From Anderseniella sp963700885 (GTDB taxonomy: Bacteria; Pseudomonadota; Alphaproteobacteria; Rhizobiales; Aestuariivirgaceae), in assembly GCA_963700885.1 (NCBI GenBank), contig CAVOZJ010000032.1, forward strand, positions 1 through 64,000: DNA of 64,000 nucleotides, written 5' to 3'. The notes under the pieces are model-generated. The model was given only the letters and a program-made list of their open reading frames with translations, was not told where the DNA came from and ran no database searches. Numbering within the stretch: position 1 is the stretch's first letter; each line of letters opens with the position of its first letter. Below, one piece after another: positions 28,267 through 37,800 of the stretch. The position numbers and the translations under genes are program-made.

Positions 28267-28431
28267 ATGGCTGATGAAATGCAGACATACACCCCTACCG
28301 ACAAAGACCGGGCCCGGCAGCGCAAGCGGTCGTTAGCAATTGCATGGACACTGGTGGCCCTGGTGATTTTGTTTTTCGTTACTACCATGGTCCGCCTGGG
28401 TTCAAACATTTCCATGCAGGCAGGAGGTTGA
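28267..28431 (+). CDS. Small single-helix membrane protein (CoxF-like)
   Basis: 54 residues, starting ATG 28267 three bases after the ctaB stop and ending TGA one base before the GTG of ctaG. Basic N-terminal region (DRARQRKRS), one transmembrane helix (AWTLVALVILFFVTTMV), short periplasmic tail ending MQAGG. The position between ctaB and ctaG and this shape match the small oxidase-assembly proteins of alphaproteobacterial cta operons. The C-terminal bases GGAGG provide the ribosome binding site of ctaG. Confidence 0.83.
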   Translation: MADEMQTYTPTDKDRARQRKRSLAIAWTLVALVILFFVTTMVRLGSNISMQAGG

Positions 28432-28432
28432 T

Positions 28433-29029
28433 GTGAACTCCGGACAGTCTCGGGAAAAATCCAATCTGCGTGTTGCCGTTGTGGCAGGTGGTGTGGCCTT
28501 GGGCATGGTTGGTGTGGCATACGCAGCCGTTCCACTTTACCAGATTTTCTGCCAGGTAACAGGTTTCGGCGGCACGACGCAGCGGGCTGATACATCGCCC
28601 GCGCAGGTACTTGATCAAAAGATCACCGTTGCTTTCGATGCCAATGTAAATTCATCTCTGAACTGGTCGTTCGAACCTGTTCAGCACAGTCAGACCATTC
28701 GTATAGGTGAACAGACCCTGGCTTTTTACAAGGCTGCCAACGCCAGCAGTAAATCCGTTACGGGAACGGCCACCTTCAATGTCACACCGGTTGGCGCGGG
28801 AGCCTATTTTTCCAAAATTGAGTGCTTCTGTTTTACCGAGCAGACCTTGAAGGCCGGCGAAACGGTAGACATGCCGGTGAGTTATTTCGTGGATCCTGAA
28901 ATTGTCAATGATCCAGACATGAAATCGATTACCACGATTACGCTTTCATATACATTTTATGCGGTGGACGAGGGGCCGGTGAAAACCTCATCAGCTTTGC
29001 GTCCCCGGCGAGACAGTACAGTGAACTAA
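28433..29029 (+). CDS. ctaG: Cytochrome c oxidase assembly protein CtaG/Cox11
   Basis: 198 residues, GTG start immediately after the small membrane protein. One N-terminal membrane helix and a periplasmic Cox11 domain carrying the copper-binding motif ECFCFTEQ and an upstream Cys in YQIFCQVTGFGG. It delivers copper to the CuB centre of subunit I. Confidence 0.96.
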   Translation: MNSGQSREKSNLRVAVVAGGVALGMVGVAYAAVPLYQIFCQVTGFGGTTQRADTSPAQVLDQKITVAFDANVNSSLNWSFEPVQHSQTIRIGEQTLAFYKAANASSKSVTGTATFNVTPVGAGAYFSKIECFCFTEQTLKAGETVDMPVSYFVDPEIVNDPDMKSITTITLSYTFYAVDEGPVKTSSALRPRRDSTVN

Positions 29030-29090
29030 TTGACTTTGTCTGGGTCCACCATACCGATTGGCCAGACAGTTTGAGCGGGAGAAGAGGGCA

Positions 29091-29957
29091 ATGGCAGACA
29101 GCCACGCTAAAAATCACGACTATCATCTGGTTGACCCAAGCCCATGGCCGATAATCGGCGCCATCGGGGCGCTGACCCTCGCAATCGGCGCTGTATACTG
29201 GATGCACAGCGGCCAGACCTGGAGCGTATCTGCAGGTGCTTTGGCGGGTTTTGCCATTGTCATCTACACCATGTTTATGTGGTGGCGCGACGTTGTGAAG
29301 GAAAGCCACCGGGGCGATCACACACCGGTGGTACAGCTTCATCTGCGCTATGGCATGCTGATGTTCATTGCGTCCGAAATCATGTTTTTCGTGGCCTGGT
29401 TCTGGGCATTTTTCGAAGCGTCGCTGTATACGGACTCTGCGATTCAGGAAACCCGGGTGGCCTTGACACAGGGTCATTGGCCGCCGGCAGGCATTGAGGT
29501 GTTCGACCCCTGGCATTTGCCGCTGCTCAATACCCTGATCCTGCTTTTGTCGGGCACTACAGTGACCTGGGCACACCATGCGCTGATCAACAATGATCGC
29601 GAAGGCCTCAAGTGGGGCCTGATTTGCACAGTCGTACTCGGTGCGCTGTTCACCTTCGTTCAGGCATATGAGTATGGCCATGCAGCATTTGCGTTCAAGG
29701 CAGAAAATGGCGGCAACATTTATGGATCGACCTTCTTCATGGCGACAGGTTTCCACGGTTTCCATGTGCTGGTCGGAACCATTTTCCTGATTGTCTGCCT
29801 GTTCCGCGCATTGGCCGGCCACTTCACGCCCGAGAAGCATTTTGGATTTGAGGCCGCCGCCTGGTACTGGCACTTTGTTGACGTAGTATGGCTGTTCCTG
29901 TTTGCCTGCATCTATGTATGGGGCAGTGTGGGCGCGACAATTGCCGGAGCACACTGA
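29091..29957 (+). CDS. ctaE: Cytochrome c oxidase subunit III
   Basis: 288 residues from the ATG at 29091 (GGAGAAG upstream). Seven transmembrane helices, with the subunit III hallmark segments YGMLMFIASEIMFFVAWFW, TVTWAHHALI, GTIFLIVCLFRAL and AAAWYWHFVDVVWLFLF. It stabilises the catalytic core and supports proton uptake. Last oxidase structural gene before the terminator. Confidence 0.97.
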   Translation: MADSHAKNHDYHLVDPSPWPIIGAIGALTLAIGAVYWMHSGQTWSVSAGALAGFAIVIYTMFMWWRDVVKESHRGDHTPVVQLHLRYGMLMFIASEIMFFVAWFWAFFEASLYTDSAIQETRVALTQGHWPPAGIEVFDPWHLPLLNTLILLLSGTTVTWAHHALINNDREGLKWGLICTVVLGALFTFVQAYEYGHAAFAFKAENGGNIYGSTFFMATGFHGFHVLVGTIFLIVCLFRALAGHFTPEKHFGFEAAAWYWHFVDVVWLFLFACIYVWGSVGATIAGAH

Positions 29958-29984
29958 TCAGGCAGCCTGGACTTCACATTGAGG

Positions 29985-30019
29985 AAAGGACCGCATGATT
30001 GCGCGCATGCGGTCTTTTT
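29985..30019 (+). terminator. Rho-independent terminator after ctaE
   Basis: Stem of 9 perfect base pairs (GACCGCATG 29989-29997 and CATGCGGTC 30006-30014) with an 8-base loop, directly followed by TTTTTG. The A-rich left flank also pairs with the T run. It closes the ctaC-E operon 28 bp after the stop codon. Confidence 0.88.
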
Positions 30020-30030
30020 GCATAGATCAG

Positions 30031-30064
30031 CATGGGTTTTCTTTTGAACCGGTCAAAACTCATG
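30031..30064. repeat. Imperfect palindrome, related to that at 5096
   Basis: CATGGGTTTT and AAAACTCATG bracket an inner TTTTGA-ACCGG-TCAAAA. The core resembles the palindromes at 5096-5144 and 40950-40980. It sits just beyond the ctaE terminator. Confidence 0.5.
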
Positions 30065-30162
30065 AAACTGTTCGCTTCAAGAGTGCTGGAGTATACTTTG
30101 CGGGTTCACTCGAGGCCGTCCATGTTCCGGCACGCAACTACTTTTGAGAGCCGTTATCCAGG

Positions 30163-30543
30163 ATGAACCAGCAGCCCTATTACCCGCCGCAGTCACCGGT
30201 CAGCAACGGCGTCAGGGGACTTTGCCCGCGATGTGGTCAGGGTAAATTGTTTACCGGATATTTGACGGTTCCCGACAAGTGCGATCACTGCGATCTTGAT
30301 TTTTCCTTTTCAGATAGCGGCGACGGCGCCGCCTGGTTCATCATGCTGGTGTGCGGCACGTTGGCGATGGGGGGAGTATTGTTTGTTGAGTTGAACTGGC
30401 AACCGGTCTGGTGGGTGCACGCCCTGGTGGCTCTGCCGCTGGCGGTTGGCCTGCCGTTGTTGCTGTTGCGTCCGGTAAAGGGGATTTTTCTCAATCAGCA
30501 GTATCTCACCAGCGCCCGCGAAGGCAGGCTGGAAGACAAGTGA
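30163..30543 (+). CDS. DUF983 family membrane protein
   Basis: 126 residues. N-terminal zinc-ribbon-like cysteines (LCPRCGQGKLF and CDHCDLDFSF) and two membrane helices (AAWFIMLVCGTLAMGGVLFV and VALPLAVGLPLLLL). DUF983 genes are commonly found in alphaproteobacterial oxidase clusters; function is unproven but probably in oxidase assembly. Its stop overlaps the GTG start of the SURF1 gene. Confidence 0.9.
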   Translation: MNQQPYYPPQSPVSNGVRGLCPRCGQGKLFTGYLTVPDKCDHCDLDFSFSDSGDGAAWFIMLVCGTLAMGGVLFVELNWQPVWWVHALVALPLAVGLPLLLLRPVKGIFLNQQYLTSAREGRLEDK

Positions 30544-31328
30544 CAGCCGTACCAACTCCAGATCGACAGCGCCGGAACTGGCCGGTAGTTGCCGTCACCA
30601 TGGTTGGTATTTTGCTGTTGGCCGGGTTGGGATCGTGGCAATTGCTCCGCCTGCAATGGAAACTTGACCTGATCGAAAAACGCGCCGCGTCCCTGGCCGG
30701 AAATCCGGTAACCATATACGACATCGAGGCCGGCATGGAGCATGGCTATGACGTGGATTTCCTGCGTGTTCGTCTGAACGGTGAATATCGCCATGAGGCC
30801 TCGCGCCATGTCTATCGCGCTCGTGGAAAGAGGCCGGGCTATCAGGTAATAACACCGTTTATCGACAGGTCCGGATTTATTGTGCTGGTTGATCGCGGCT
30901 TCATTGACCAGCGTATGCTGGGATTGCCAATCCCGGGTGAAACCCGCATACCTGAAGGCGAACTCACCATTACCGGCGTTACCCGCAACAGGGCGTCTGA
31001 CAGAAACATGTTCTCGCCTGAAGCGGACACAGAAAAGGGTATCTGGTACTGGTATGATCTGGCAGGAATTTCCGCTTCTATGCCGGCCGGTCTTCTGGAT
31101 GGCTATCAGGGACCGGACCCGATTACATCTGCCATGTTTGTTCAGCTGCTACCGGGCGGAGAACCGGGAGCAGGCAAGTGGCCGGAACCTGAGAATTTGA
31201 AGGTTGATTTACCGAACAATCATCTGCAATACGCGTTCACATGGTATGCATTGGCTCTCGTGCTGTCGGTAATAAGCTGGATGTTTATCCGCAAACGCCG
31301 CCTGGAACATGCATCAGGTGAGGCCTAA
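30540..31328 (+). CDS. SURF1-family cytochrome oxidase assembly protein
   Basis: 262 residues from the GTG at 30540, which overlaps the DUF983 stop (GTGA). Two membrane helices at the ends (VVAVTMVGILLLAGLGSWQL and FTWYALALVLSVISWMFI) enclose the SURF1 domain (GLGSWQLLRLQWK, VLVDRGFID, NNHLQYAFTWY). SURF1 helps place heme a into subunit I. A start further upstream would overlap DUF983 extensively in another frame and is not credible. Confidence 0.93.
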   Translation: MTAVPTPDRQRRNWPVVAVTMVGILLLAGLGSWQLLRLQWKLDLIEKRAASLAGNPVTIYDIEAGMEHGYDVDFLRVRLNGEYRHEASRHVYRARGKRPGYQVITPFIDRSGFIVLVDRGFIDQRMLGLPIPGETRIPEGELTITGVTRNRASDRNMFSPEADTEKGIWYWYDLAGISASMPAGLLDGYQGPDPITSAMFVQLLPGGEPGAGKWPEPENLKVDLPNNHLQYAFTWYALALVLSVISWMFIRKRRLEHASGEA

Positions 31329-31347
31329 CCGCTAACCGGTGAGAAAG

Positions 31348-32753
31348 ATGAAATACATTTCCACACGCGGGCAGACGCCTGCACTGGGCTTTACCGACGT
31401 GCTGCTGGCGGGTCTGGCACCTGATGGCGGTCTTTACGTGCCTGATAAACTGGCCCAGGTTGACAACTGAACGGCTGATGGAGTTACGCGGCAAGAGCTA
31501 CGCGGAGGTGGCCTTTGCCGTGATCAAGCCATTTGTAGGTGGTGAAATCGCAGATGTGAAATTGCGCCGGATGATCGATGAAGCCTATGCGACATTTGCC
31601 CACAAGGCGGTGGTGCCGCTTAGGCAAATGGACGCAAATCACTGGCTGCTGGAACTCTTTCACGGCCCCACGCTGGCGTTCAAGGATGTCGCCATGCAGC
31701 TGCTCGCCCGGCTGATGGATCATGCCCTGGAATGCGCCAGACAGGCGTGCCACCATTGTAGGAGCCACATCCGGTGACACTGGTGGTGCGGCAATCGATG
31801 CTTTTTCCGCCTCAACCCGCACAGATGTGTTCATTTTGCATCCGCATGGCCTGGTCAGTGATGTTCAGCGCCGCCAGATGACCACTGTCGACAAACCGAA
31901 TATCCACAACATAGCCGTGGAAGGCAATTTTGATGATTGTCAGGCCCACGTGAAATCCATGTTTGCTGATGAAGGATTTCGGGAATCCGTTTTGTTGTCA
32001 GGCGTCAATTCAATCAACTGGGCGCGTATCATGGCCCAGGCAGTGTACTACTTTACGTCGGCACTGGCGCTGGGCGGTCCTGACCGTACGATCAGCTTCT
32101 GTGTGCCGACAGGTAATTTTGGTGACATTTTTGCAGGTCAGGTCGCACGCCATATGGGGCTCCCGATTGCTGATCTGGTTATTGCAACCAACATCAACGA
32201 TATTCTCCATCGCAGCCTGCAGACCGGTCGATATGAGGTTCTGGGTGTTGAGGCTACCCAAAGTCCGTCCATGGACATACAGGTATCCAGTAACTTTGAA
32301 CGCTTGCTGTTTGAAGCATGCGGGAAGGATGCAAGCCATATCTCAACCTTGATGGCTGGACTGAAACAGTCGGGCAGCTTTTCATTGAGTGACCAAATGC
32401 GCAGTTACATTTCGGCCGGCTTCAAATCAGGCAGGTCCGACGAGGCAGAAACTGCAATCACCATTAAAACCACGCTGGCAGAAACCGGTGAATTGCTCGA
32501 CCCGCACACCGCGGTGGGGTATGGTGTGGCGCGCGGGTTGGCTGTAGACGGTGTGCCAATGGTGACGCTTGCAACTGCTCATCCGGCAAAGTTTCCGGAC
32601 GCGGTTGAAGCAGCAAGTGGCGTGCGCCCTGCATTGCCGGTACGGATGGGAGATTTGATGCTTCGTCACGAACGTTTCAGGGTGCTCGAAAATGACCTGT
32701 CGGCAGTAAAGCAGTTCATACTCGATCACACTCAGGCAGGCAGGGCTTCATGA
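31348..32753 (+). CDS. thrC: Threonine synthase, two frameshifts
   Basis: Corrected length is 467 residues, normal for this enzyme. The start MKYISTRGQTPALGF is typical. Two single-base insertions break the frame: in AAA 31447-31449 (removing one A gives VPDNWPRLTTERL) and in GG 31744-31745 (removing one G gives ARQRATIVGATSGDTG). The PLP lysine is in HGPTLAFKDVAMQ and the phosphate-binding glycines in ATSGDTGGAA. It converts O-phosphohomoserine to threonine. With an otherwise perfect coding sequence and a housekeeping role, the insertions are most likely sequence errors. Stop overlaps the next gene (ATGA). Confidence 0.9.
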
Positions 32754-34009
32754 ACGCACGCACGACAACCCTCGAAAATGGCCTGACCATTGTTTCTCAT
32801 AATATGGAGCATGTTGAGACCGTATCGCTTGGCATGTGGACCAAGGCAGGTGCTCGTGACGAAGCGGACAACCAGAACGGATTGGCCCATCTTCTGGAAC
32901 ATATGGCCTTTAAGGGGACCAAAAATCGCTCAGCGTTTCAGATAGCTGCTGAAATTGAAGCTGCCGGTGGTGACATGAACGCCTCCACCTCCATGGAAAC
33001 TACAGCATACTATGCCCGTGTATTGCGCAGTGACTGGCAACTGGCGCTGGACGTGATTTCGGATATTGTCATGAATCCGGTATTCGCCGACGATGATCTT
33101 GCACTGGAAAAGGGAGTTATTCTGCAGGAAATTGCGGCCGCACAAGACACCCCTGATGATCTGGTGTTTGATCTCGTCCAGCATCTGGCCTGGCCGGACC
33201 ACTCACTGGGGCGCGATATTCTCGGCACACCGGAAACAGTCAATAGCTTCAGCGCGGAAAATCTCGCCTCTTATCGCTCCAGCCACTATACCGGATCGCG
33301 CATGGTGCTGTCGGCGGCCGGGCGCGTTGATCATGACGAGCTGGTTGACGCTTCCCGCGAACGGCTGTCGGGTATTCAGCGCGGCCAGGGGGCCAACCGC
33401 ACCACCCCGCGATACTCGGGCGGAGATGCTGCCCGCAAGCGGCCACTGGATCAGGTGCACCAGGTGATGGCATTCTCGACAACAGGATATTACGACCCCG
33501 ATGTGTACGGACTTCATTTGCTGGCCAGCATATTGGGAGGAGGCATGTCATCCCGATTGTTTCAGGAAGTCCGCGAACGCCGGGGCCTGTGCTACTCGAC
33601 ATTTGCACATGTATCCGCCTTTGCCGATACCGGTTTGATGCAGGTATACGCTGGAACCGCTCCCGACACGGCGGCTGAGTTTTGCAAGGTGGCAACTGAT
33701 GTGTTGCTGGCAAGCACACAGGATATCGAGCAGGCTGAACTGGATCGTGCGAGAGCTCAACTCAAGGCCTCACTGGTCATGAGCCTGGAGAGTCCGTCTT
33801 CACGCGCGGACCAGATTGCCCGCCAGTACCTTGCATATGGCAAGGTGCCGGAGGTTGTAGATATCCTGGCCAAGGTGGACGCGGTGACCACAGATGACGT
33901 AAAGCGCCTGGCCAGCGCTACTTTCAATGGCTCCAGCCTGTCACGGGCAGCAGTTGGTGATACATCGTTACTTGCGCAAGGCAATGAACTTGCGGCAAGA
34001 TTTGCATAG
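32750..34009 (+). CDS. M16-family zinc peptidase (mitochondrial processing peptidase-like)
   Basis: 419 residues. Inverted zinc motif H-x2-E-H (GLAHLLEHMAFKGT, about residues 48-52) with the distal Glu in LEKGVILQEI. The C-terminal half carries the R/Y pair of the peptide-binding lobe (GGGMSSRLFQEVRERRGLCY). It is a soluble peptidase of the type related to the beta subunit of the mitochondrial processing peptidase. Overlaps thrC by 4 bp, a widespread alphaproteobacterial arrangement. Confidence 0.94.
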   Translation: MNARTTTLENGLTIVSHNMEHVETVSLGMWTKAGARDEADNQNGLAHLLEHMAFKGTKNRSAFQIAAEIEAAGGDMNASTSMETTAYYARVLRSDWQLALDVISDIVMNPVFADDDLALEKGVILQEIAAAQDTPDDLVFDLVQHLAWPDHSLGRDILGTPETVNSFSAENLASYRSSHYTGSRMVLSAAGRVDHDELVDASRERLSGIQRGQGANRTTPRYSGGDAARKRPLDQVHQVMAFSTTGYYDPDVYGLHLLASILGGGMSSRLFQEVRERRGLCYSTFAHVSAFADTGLMQVYAGTAPDTAAEFCKVATDVLLASTQDIEQAELDRARAQLKASLVMSLESPSSRADQIARQYLAYGKVPEVVDILAKVDAVTTDDVKRLASATFNGSSLSRAAVGDTSLLAQGNELAARFA

Positions 34010-34036
34010 TGTCGGCCATCGAATTCTGCGATCACA

Positions 34037-34624
34037 ATGTCATTTCTGCGAACCTATGCATACCTGGACGGTGACCCGGTCATTCAAACTGAAAAGGTGT
34101 TATTGCGCCCTGCCCTGGGCGCTGATTATGCACAGTGGGCGCAGTTGAGATCGTCCAGCAGGGCATTTCTGGAGCCATGGGAACCAACCTGGCCACGCGA
34201 TGATCTGACCAAGTCGTCCTACCGTCAGCGCATACGTCGGTACAACAAGGACATGCGGGACGACTATGCCTATGCCTTTTTCGTTTTCTGCCGCAGTTCA
34301 GGCAAGCTGGTTGGCGGGTTGACCATTTCCAATGTGCGCCGCGGAGTGGCGCAAACTTGTTCATTGGGATACTGGGTTGGCCAATCCTACGCGAATCAGG
34401 GTTACATGTCAGCCGCAGTTAACGCGGCTGCCGCATTCGCCTTTGAAAACCTGCGGTTACATCGCATGGAAGCGGCCTGCCTGCCGGTAAATGAGGCGTC
34501 CAGAAAACTGCTCCTGCGATGCGGTTTCTCGCAGGAGGGCTATGCCCGGAAATACCTGAAAATCAATGGCAGATGGCAGGATCACCTGTTGTTTGCGCTG
34601 TTGGACGCAGATCCACCGGGATGA
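34037..34624 (+). CDS. GNAT N-acetyltransferase, RimJ/RimL type
   Basis: 195 residues. RimJ-like features: LRPALGADYAQW, FLEPWEPTW, then acetyl-CoA site YWVGQSYANQGYMSAAV and HRMEAACLPVNEASRKLL. It acetylates an N-terminal amine, possibly of a ribosomal protein. Follows the M16 gene by 27 bp, so probably the end of the thrC transcript. Confidence 0.92.
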   Translation: MSFLRTYAYLDGDPVIQTEKVLLRPALGADYAQWAQLRSSSRAFLEPWEPTWPRDDLTKSSYRQRIRRYNKDMRDDYAYAFFVFCRSSGKLVGGLTISNVRRGVAQTCSLGYWVGQSYANQGYMSAAVNAAAAFAFENLRLHRMEAACLPVNEASRKLLLRCGFSQEGYARKYLKINGRWQDHLLFALLDADPPG

Positions 34625-34635
34625 GTGAACAACAT

Positions 34636-34652
34636 GGCTTTGGGACAAAGCC
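34636..34652 (+). terminator. Hairpin after the acetyltransferase gene
   Basis: GGCTTTG-GGA-CAAAGCC is a perfect 7-bp stem with a 3-base loop, 12 bp after the stop, followed by TTGTCTTG and then a TTTTT run. Likely end of the thrC-M16-rimJ transcript. Confidence 0.55.
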
Positions 34653-34832
34653 TTGTCTTGCGCTTTTTCACGAACTTTCGATTGTTTTATTTCAAACAGA
34701 TTTGCATGGGATCAGTGGGTTCTGACCCTAATCGGTGGATATTGATCTCGATTGCTGTTTGCAGGCTTTGGTCTTCTACGATAGTCAGGCTAGGATATGT
34801 TTACCGGGGGATAGGTTGTAGAAAGAGTGGCT

Positions 34833-37800
34833 ATGCCATCTTGGCGTGTAACAATTGCTGCATGGGTCGGCTTTTGCATAGTCCTGATCGTGAGTACGGC
34901 TGGTGTTCTGGCCCAGGACTCCGGCCAGGTCGTACGTGCAGATTTTCCAGCCAGCCACATTGACGTCGTCCCGTTTCTGGGCGCCGTTCAAAGCGACAAG
35001 AAACAGGTCGTGATCCAGCTTCCTGCCAACAGTGCTGGTCAGAGCGAAAGCATGAACCTGCAGGCGACCGGAGCGGGTCCACACTATCGCTGGGCGATTT
35101 TTACAACTGCCAACCCGTCAACGGTTGAAAGGGAACTTGTCATAGACGCGGCGAGGCAGTCGTTTCCCGGCTCAGGAATTGCGTCACCATCCTACTCCAG
35201 CAGCCGCATATCGGCAGCATCGTCATCGCGGAGTGTGACCTTGCGCCGTTTGAACATTCCTGACCGCGATGCATTTGCCTTTACGGTGCCACCGCAAACA
35301 AGCCTGACGGTTGCGCTGGAGTTGTCGGAAGTTGGCGTGTCGGGGGTCAGGCTCTGGCAGCGCTCGGCATTCGATCACAATGCCTATCGACAGGCCCTTT
35401 ACCGCGGAATCGTGCTGGGTATGGCAATGTTGGCCGTCGTGGTCATTACCTGCCTTGTGCTCTTGTCGCCGCAAATCGTGTTTCCGTTGTCCATGATTTT
35501 TGCTCTGCCTGCCGTTGGCTTCATTACACTGGAGACGGGTCAGCTTGAGGCAGCTCTGGGCGCTGTCTTGCCGCCGGTACTGGTACCTCGCCATGAGGTA
35601 CTCAGCGCCATAATTGAAGCGCTGATGATGGCCGGGGTGATGTTTATGGGTGTCACCATCATGCGAACCCGCCGGCAATTGCCAACCTTGAGCGGGTTGT
35701 TGATTTTCGCAGGCGGTGCCGGAATAGCTCTTGCGGCCTATGCACTGATTGAACCGGTTCTTGTCAAGCAGATAGTACGGGTTGGATTTGCGCTCGGTGT
35801 GGTCACAGTGCTTGCTGCCTCGGCATTTCTCGCCTATCGCGGAGGTGTACGGGCAAAATCGTCTCTTATGGTCTGGATTCTTCTCGGGCTTTGGACAGCA
35901 GCCGCAAGCTATATTGCCATCATGCGGCCACCCAGTGAGCTTGCGTCGCCGGTTCTGGTGGGTGGACTGGCACTGGTTCTGGTGGCACTTGCATTCATAC
36001 TGGCCTATTTCGCGTTCTCCAGCGTGCTCAATCCGGAACAGGATGCCCTGGAAGCTGAACGAAACGCGTTGGCGCTGGCCAGCGCTTCGCAGGTCGTTTG
36101 GGATTTCGAACCGGGTGACAAATCTTTTTTTGTCGGAGCCGAACTGGAAAAGGTACTGGGGTATGAGGATGGCAGCCTTGACAACACTGATGCGAAATCG
36201 TGGTTGGCGTTGATTCATCCCAACGATCACAACACCTATTTTTCAGCGCTGGAAGTGGCAAAGTTGCGCGGAAATCAACACTTTGACCTGCAATTGCGTG
36301 TGCGCCATGCCGATGGGCGTTATCGGTGGTACTCGCTGAAAGGCAGCTCACTGCCGAATGGATCAGAAACGGGATTGCGGTTGACCGGTGTGTTGAGCAA
36401 TTCATCACAACAGCGCAACTCGCAGAATCGTCTGTTATCTGACGCCATTTTTGACGTGGTTACGGGACTGCCCAATTACGCGCTGTACCTTGATCGGCTA
36501 TCACAGGCTACCAATCGCGCAATTTCCAATGCTGAACTGAATCTCAGCATTTTGATTGTTGATATCGACCGGTTCAACGTTGTCAACGACCGGCTTGGTC
36601 AGGAGATAGGGGACAGCCTCCTGAAGACCATAGCGCGGCGAATTGAAAAACTGTTGCCGGCAACCAGCAGTCTGGCCCGAATGCCGGGGGATCAGTTTGC
36701 CGTCATCCTGGAGAACTCGGCTCAGCAGGATGTTATGGAAAGGGCGATCATCTTCGTGGACAAGGTACGTCATGCAGTGTCCCAACCGGTGCGAGTGCCA
36801 CCCAACGAGATTTACCTGACGTGTTGTGTCGGTGTTGCGCATTGGGATTCGAAAATGGGAAGTGCAGACGTCTTTCACAGATGCGCTGATACCGCGTTGT
36901 TTGAAGCGAAAACCCGTGGCAAGGACAAGGTTGCGTTTTACAAACCGGGAATGCTGAATGAAGCCACGTCCGGCAGTCTTGGCGTTGAAGACCTGCAAAT
37001 TGCCTTGCAGGAGCGCAGCTTTGAATTGCTCTATCAGCCGATCATGCGTCTGTCTGACCGTCAGCTTGCGGGATTTGAGGCGCTGGTTCGCCTGCGTAAA
37101 CCTGATGGCGAAATCCTGGAACCCTCGAGCTTTCTGCCCCTGGCTGAGCGGTGCGGCCTGATAGGGGAAATCGGGGCGTTCGTGTTGACCGAGTCGGCCC
37201 GCCAGCTTGGTGTCTGGCAGAGGATGTTTACGCCGGCACAACCGGTTTTCGTTGCAGTCAATGTATCGTCTTCCCAGTTGTCCGGCCCACGACTGCTGCA
37301 TTTGGCCCGCACGGTATTGTCCCGCGAAGAACTCGTGCCCGGTTCACTGAAGCTGGAAATTACCGAGACGATGGTGATGGAGAATCCGGAGTTGTCGCTG
37401 CAGATGCTCGACAGACTGAAAGCGTTGGGCATAGGCCTTTCATGCGATGATTTCGGGACCGGTTATTCATCCCTGTCATATTTGCGGCGTTTGCCGTTTG
37501 ATACCCTCAAGGTAGATCGTTCCTTCCTGCAGGCGGGACTGGAGACGGATCGCGGCTCTGTTATTCTGGACGCAATCATATTGCTGGCGCATGATCTCGG
37601 CCTGCAGGTAGTCGCGGAAGGGGTTGAGACACGGGCCCAGCTTGATCATCTGGTTACTCTGGAATGCGATCTGGCACAGGGCTTTCTGATCGGAGAGCCG
37701 ATTGACGCTCAGCAAGTGCTTGCCGCCCTCGGCGCGCCTTCGCGTGAAACAGCATCGAGTCAGTCCGGCATTGCAGCCTTGTGGAACCGCCTCACACGCA

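Noticed and set aside
31348..32753. Programmed frameshifting in thrC
   Set aside because: No slippery heptamer with downstream structure is apparent at either site, and two separate +1 events in one enzyme gene are better explained by base insertions in the sequence.
35223..36230. Minus-strand open frame of 335 codons inside the EAL protein gene
   Set aside because: His/Gln/Arg-rich composition typical of an antisense frame; the opposite strand encodes continuous membrane helices and PAS sequence.
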